A stretch of 64,000 bases of DNA from Saccharomyces uvarum (lineage: Eukaryota > Ascomycota > Saccharomycetes > Saccharomycetales > Saccharomycetaceae), in contig OX365932.1 in NCBI GenBank assembly GCA_947243795.1, forward strand, positions 62,001 through 126,000. Direction: 5' to 3'. Under the pieces are notes generated by a model that was not told where the DNA came from, made no database searches, and saw only the letters and a list, made by a program, of their open reading frames with translations. Made by a program: the position numbers and the translations under genes. Shown here piece by piece: positions 62,600-64,000 of this stretch; within the stretch, counting starts at the first letter, position 1; the number at the start of each line of letters is the position of its first letter.

Positions 62600-64000
62600 A
62601 TGCTTCTTTTGGAGCAAGGTATAGACCTTGAGAAAAATGATCAAAATGACGCTATTGCAAGGGCTCCCACAACATGGCATCGGTTGTGGAGAATTGTGCT
62701 TTATGGTATGATTGCCATTATGTTGCTTTCATGCGGTAAACACTCAGCAAGGTATGATGCTGGACCCAGGGAAATTGTAAGTAGATCGAACACTTATTTT
62801 AACGGTACGCATGAGTTTAAGACATTAACAATATTGATATCTATCGATGGGTTTCCTCCGAGATTAATAGATGAAAATTATACGCCGTTTCTTTACAGCC
62901 TACGGAACTTGCAGTCATCATATGATATAAATATCACCACTGCACCGTACATGATCCCCAGCTTCCCCACACAGACATTCCCCAATCATTGGAGTATGGT
63001 CACGGGGATATACCCCATTGAGCATGGCATCATTTCTAATGTATTCTGGGATGATGCCACCAGTAGCGAGTTTCAACCCAATAATCTCGACCCGAGAATT
63101 TGGAGCAATGCAGCAGACCCCATCTGGCAACTGCTTCAAACCCAGTCTCAAAACGAGTACAAAGTGGCAACGCATATGTGGCCGGGGAGTGATGTTATGT
63201 ACGATGATTGTGAAGAAATGCCGAGGGAGAGAATGCCATTTTATTTCGACAAGTTTAATCAATGGGAACCACTTGATGAGAAGCTATCTCAGATTTTCCA
63301 GTATGTGGACATGGCTCAACTAACGGACAGGCCCGAATTGATAATGAGCTACATACCTAATGTCGATTGGTACGGTCACAATTTCGGATATGATTTACGA
63401 GATAAGCGGCTACAAGAGGTGATCGGCGAAGTTGACGAATTCTGTCACGAGCTGATTGAAGGCTTACAGAAAAGAAATCTATTGGCGTTAAGCAACGTTA
63501 TGTTTGTCAGCGACCACGGGATGAGCAATGTCGACATGAATAACGTGGGGAGTGTTGTTGTATGGGAAAGAATGTTTCCCGGCGATGAGATGTCCAAGTT
63601 CGTAGCGCATCTGTATAACGAGGGCCCGATGATGATGGTCTATTTGGAAGATCCTCGAGACAAGCACTGGGTCCGGGACTTGATCGAGCTCCAACTGCGA
63701 AAAGTGTACGGAGACGAAGTCTCGAGCAAGTTCCACGTGATCTTGAGGGAGGATTTCGAGCCGGATTGGAAATATTTCCGCTACGATGACAAACCAAGTG
63801 CATATGACGACAGGGTGGGCGACATCTGGGTTCTCGCGGATGCGCCCTACGCAATCTTGAAGGAAACGGGAGACGTACGAGCCGGGGTGATGGGGACGCA
63901 CGGCTACAACTTTGCCAACTGTAGCGACATGGCATCCATGTTCATTGGCATGGGTCCGATGTTTAGCAAAGGCGTCATACCACCATTCGAAAACACAGAA
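62600..64000 (+). CDS. NPP2: Npp2, nucleotide pyrophosphatase/phosphodiesterase (cut by window end)
   Basis: Npp2 hydrolyses extracellular nucleotide phosphodiesters for phosphate scavenging. The frame is open from ATG 62600 for 467 codons to the end of the window; the S. cerevisiae protein has 493, so about 25 residues are missing off the edge. A transmembrane anchor lies at about 36-53, making it type II. Alkaline-phosphatase-superfamily motifs follow: metal ligand Asp83 (LISIDGFPPR), nucleophile Thr124 in FPTQTFPNHWSMVTG, NVDWYGHNFG, SDHGMS and GTHGYN. Its divergent neighbour EDC3 matches S. cerevisiae, but the pair is flipped in the chromosome. Confidence 0.96.
   Translation, partial: MLLLEQGIDLEKNDQNDAIARAPTTWHRLWRIVLYGMIAIMLLSCGKHSARYDAGPREIVSRSNTYFNGTHEFKTLTILISIDGFPPRLIDENYTPFLYSLRNLQSSYDINITTAPYMIPSFPTQTFPNHWSMVTGIYPIEHGIISNVFWDDATSSEFQPNNLDPRIWSNAADPIWQLLQTQSQNEYKVATHMWPGSDVMYDDCEEMPRERMPFYFDKFNQWEPLDEKLSQIFQYVDMAQLTDRPELIMSYIPNVDWYGHNFGYDLRDKRLQEVIGEVDEFCHELIEGLQKRNLLALSNVMFVSDHGMSNVDMNNVGSVVVWERMFPGDEMSKFVAHLYNEGPMMMVYLEDPRDKHWVRDLIELQLRKVYGDEVSSKFHVILREDFEPDWKYFRYDDKPSAYDDRVGDIWVLADAPYAILKETGDVRAGVMGTHGYNFANCSDMASMFIGMGPMFSKGVIPPFENTE

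Overview
This is a 64 kb stretch of nuclear chromosome from a budding yeast of the genus Saccharomyces. Nearly every gene is recognisable as the ortholog of a gene on the left arm of S. cerevisiae chromosome V, in the order IES6 to NPP2. The proteins are close to the S. cerevisiae versions but clearly not identical: Vma3 looks unchanged, while Gda1 differs at roughly a fifth of its residues as I recall the reference. This points to a non-cerevisiae species of the genus. I cannot name the species from sequence alone.

Layout. Positions 1-44939 follow the S. cerevisiae order: IES6, YEL043W, GDA1, YEF1, UTR2, CYC7, UTR4, RAD23, ANP1, HYP2 (eIF5A), tRNA-Ser(AGA), MCM3, SPF1, ECM10, BUD16, initiator tRNA-Met, VMA3, SNU13, YEL025C, RIP1, YEL023C and GEA2. 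After GEA2 the order changes. Instead of URA3 there is a 2 kb gene-poor stretch, then tRNA-Lys(CUU), GLC3, UBC8, tRNA-Gln(UUG), VAC8, EDC3 and NPP2. These keep their usual neighbours but run in reverse relative to S. cerevisiae. The best reading is an inversion of the URA3-to-tRNA-Lys segment, with one breakpoint between 44940 and 46968 and the other beyond the right edge. NPP2 is cut by the window end.

Mobile DNA. A Ty1/Ty2-type LTR retrotransposon lies at 51481-57439. It looks whole: two 332-bp LTRs that read identically, a perfect 5-bp target duplication, a primer-binding site matching the initiator tRNA, and gag and pol frames overlapping at the family's recoding heptamer. It sits about 165 bp from tRNA-Gln, as expected for Ty1-type targeting, and must be young. 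An older, diverged solo LTR lies in the opposite orientation at 51006-51335.

Function. The genes are core and unlinked in function: chromatin remodelling (IES6), Golgi glycosylation and traffic (GDA1, ANP1, GEA2), NAD(H) phosphorylation (YEF1), cell wall (UTR2), respiration (CYC7, RIP1), methionine salvage (UTR4), protein quality control (RAD23, SPF1, ECM10, UBC8), translation (HYP2), replication (MCM3), vacuole (VMA3, VAC8), splicing and snoRNPs (SNU13), glycogen (GLC3), mRNA decay (EDC3) and phosphate scavenging (NPP2). Several promoter sites fit known regulation: a perfect ECB before MCM3, a Hap1 site before CYC7, a CCAAT box before RIP1, and STREs before GLC3 and CYC7. UBC8 has a 5-nt first exon followed by a 110-bp intron.
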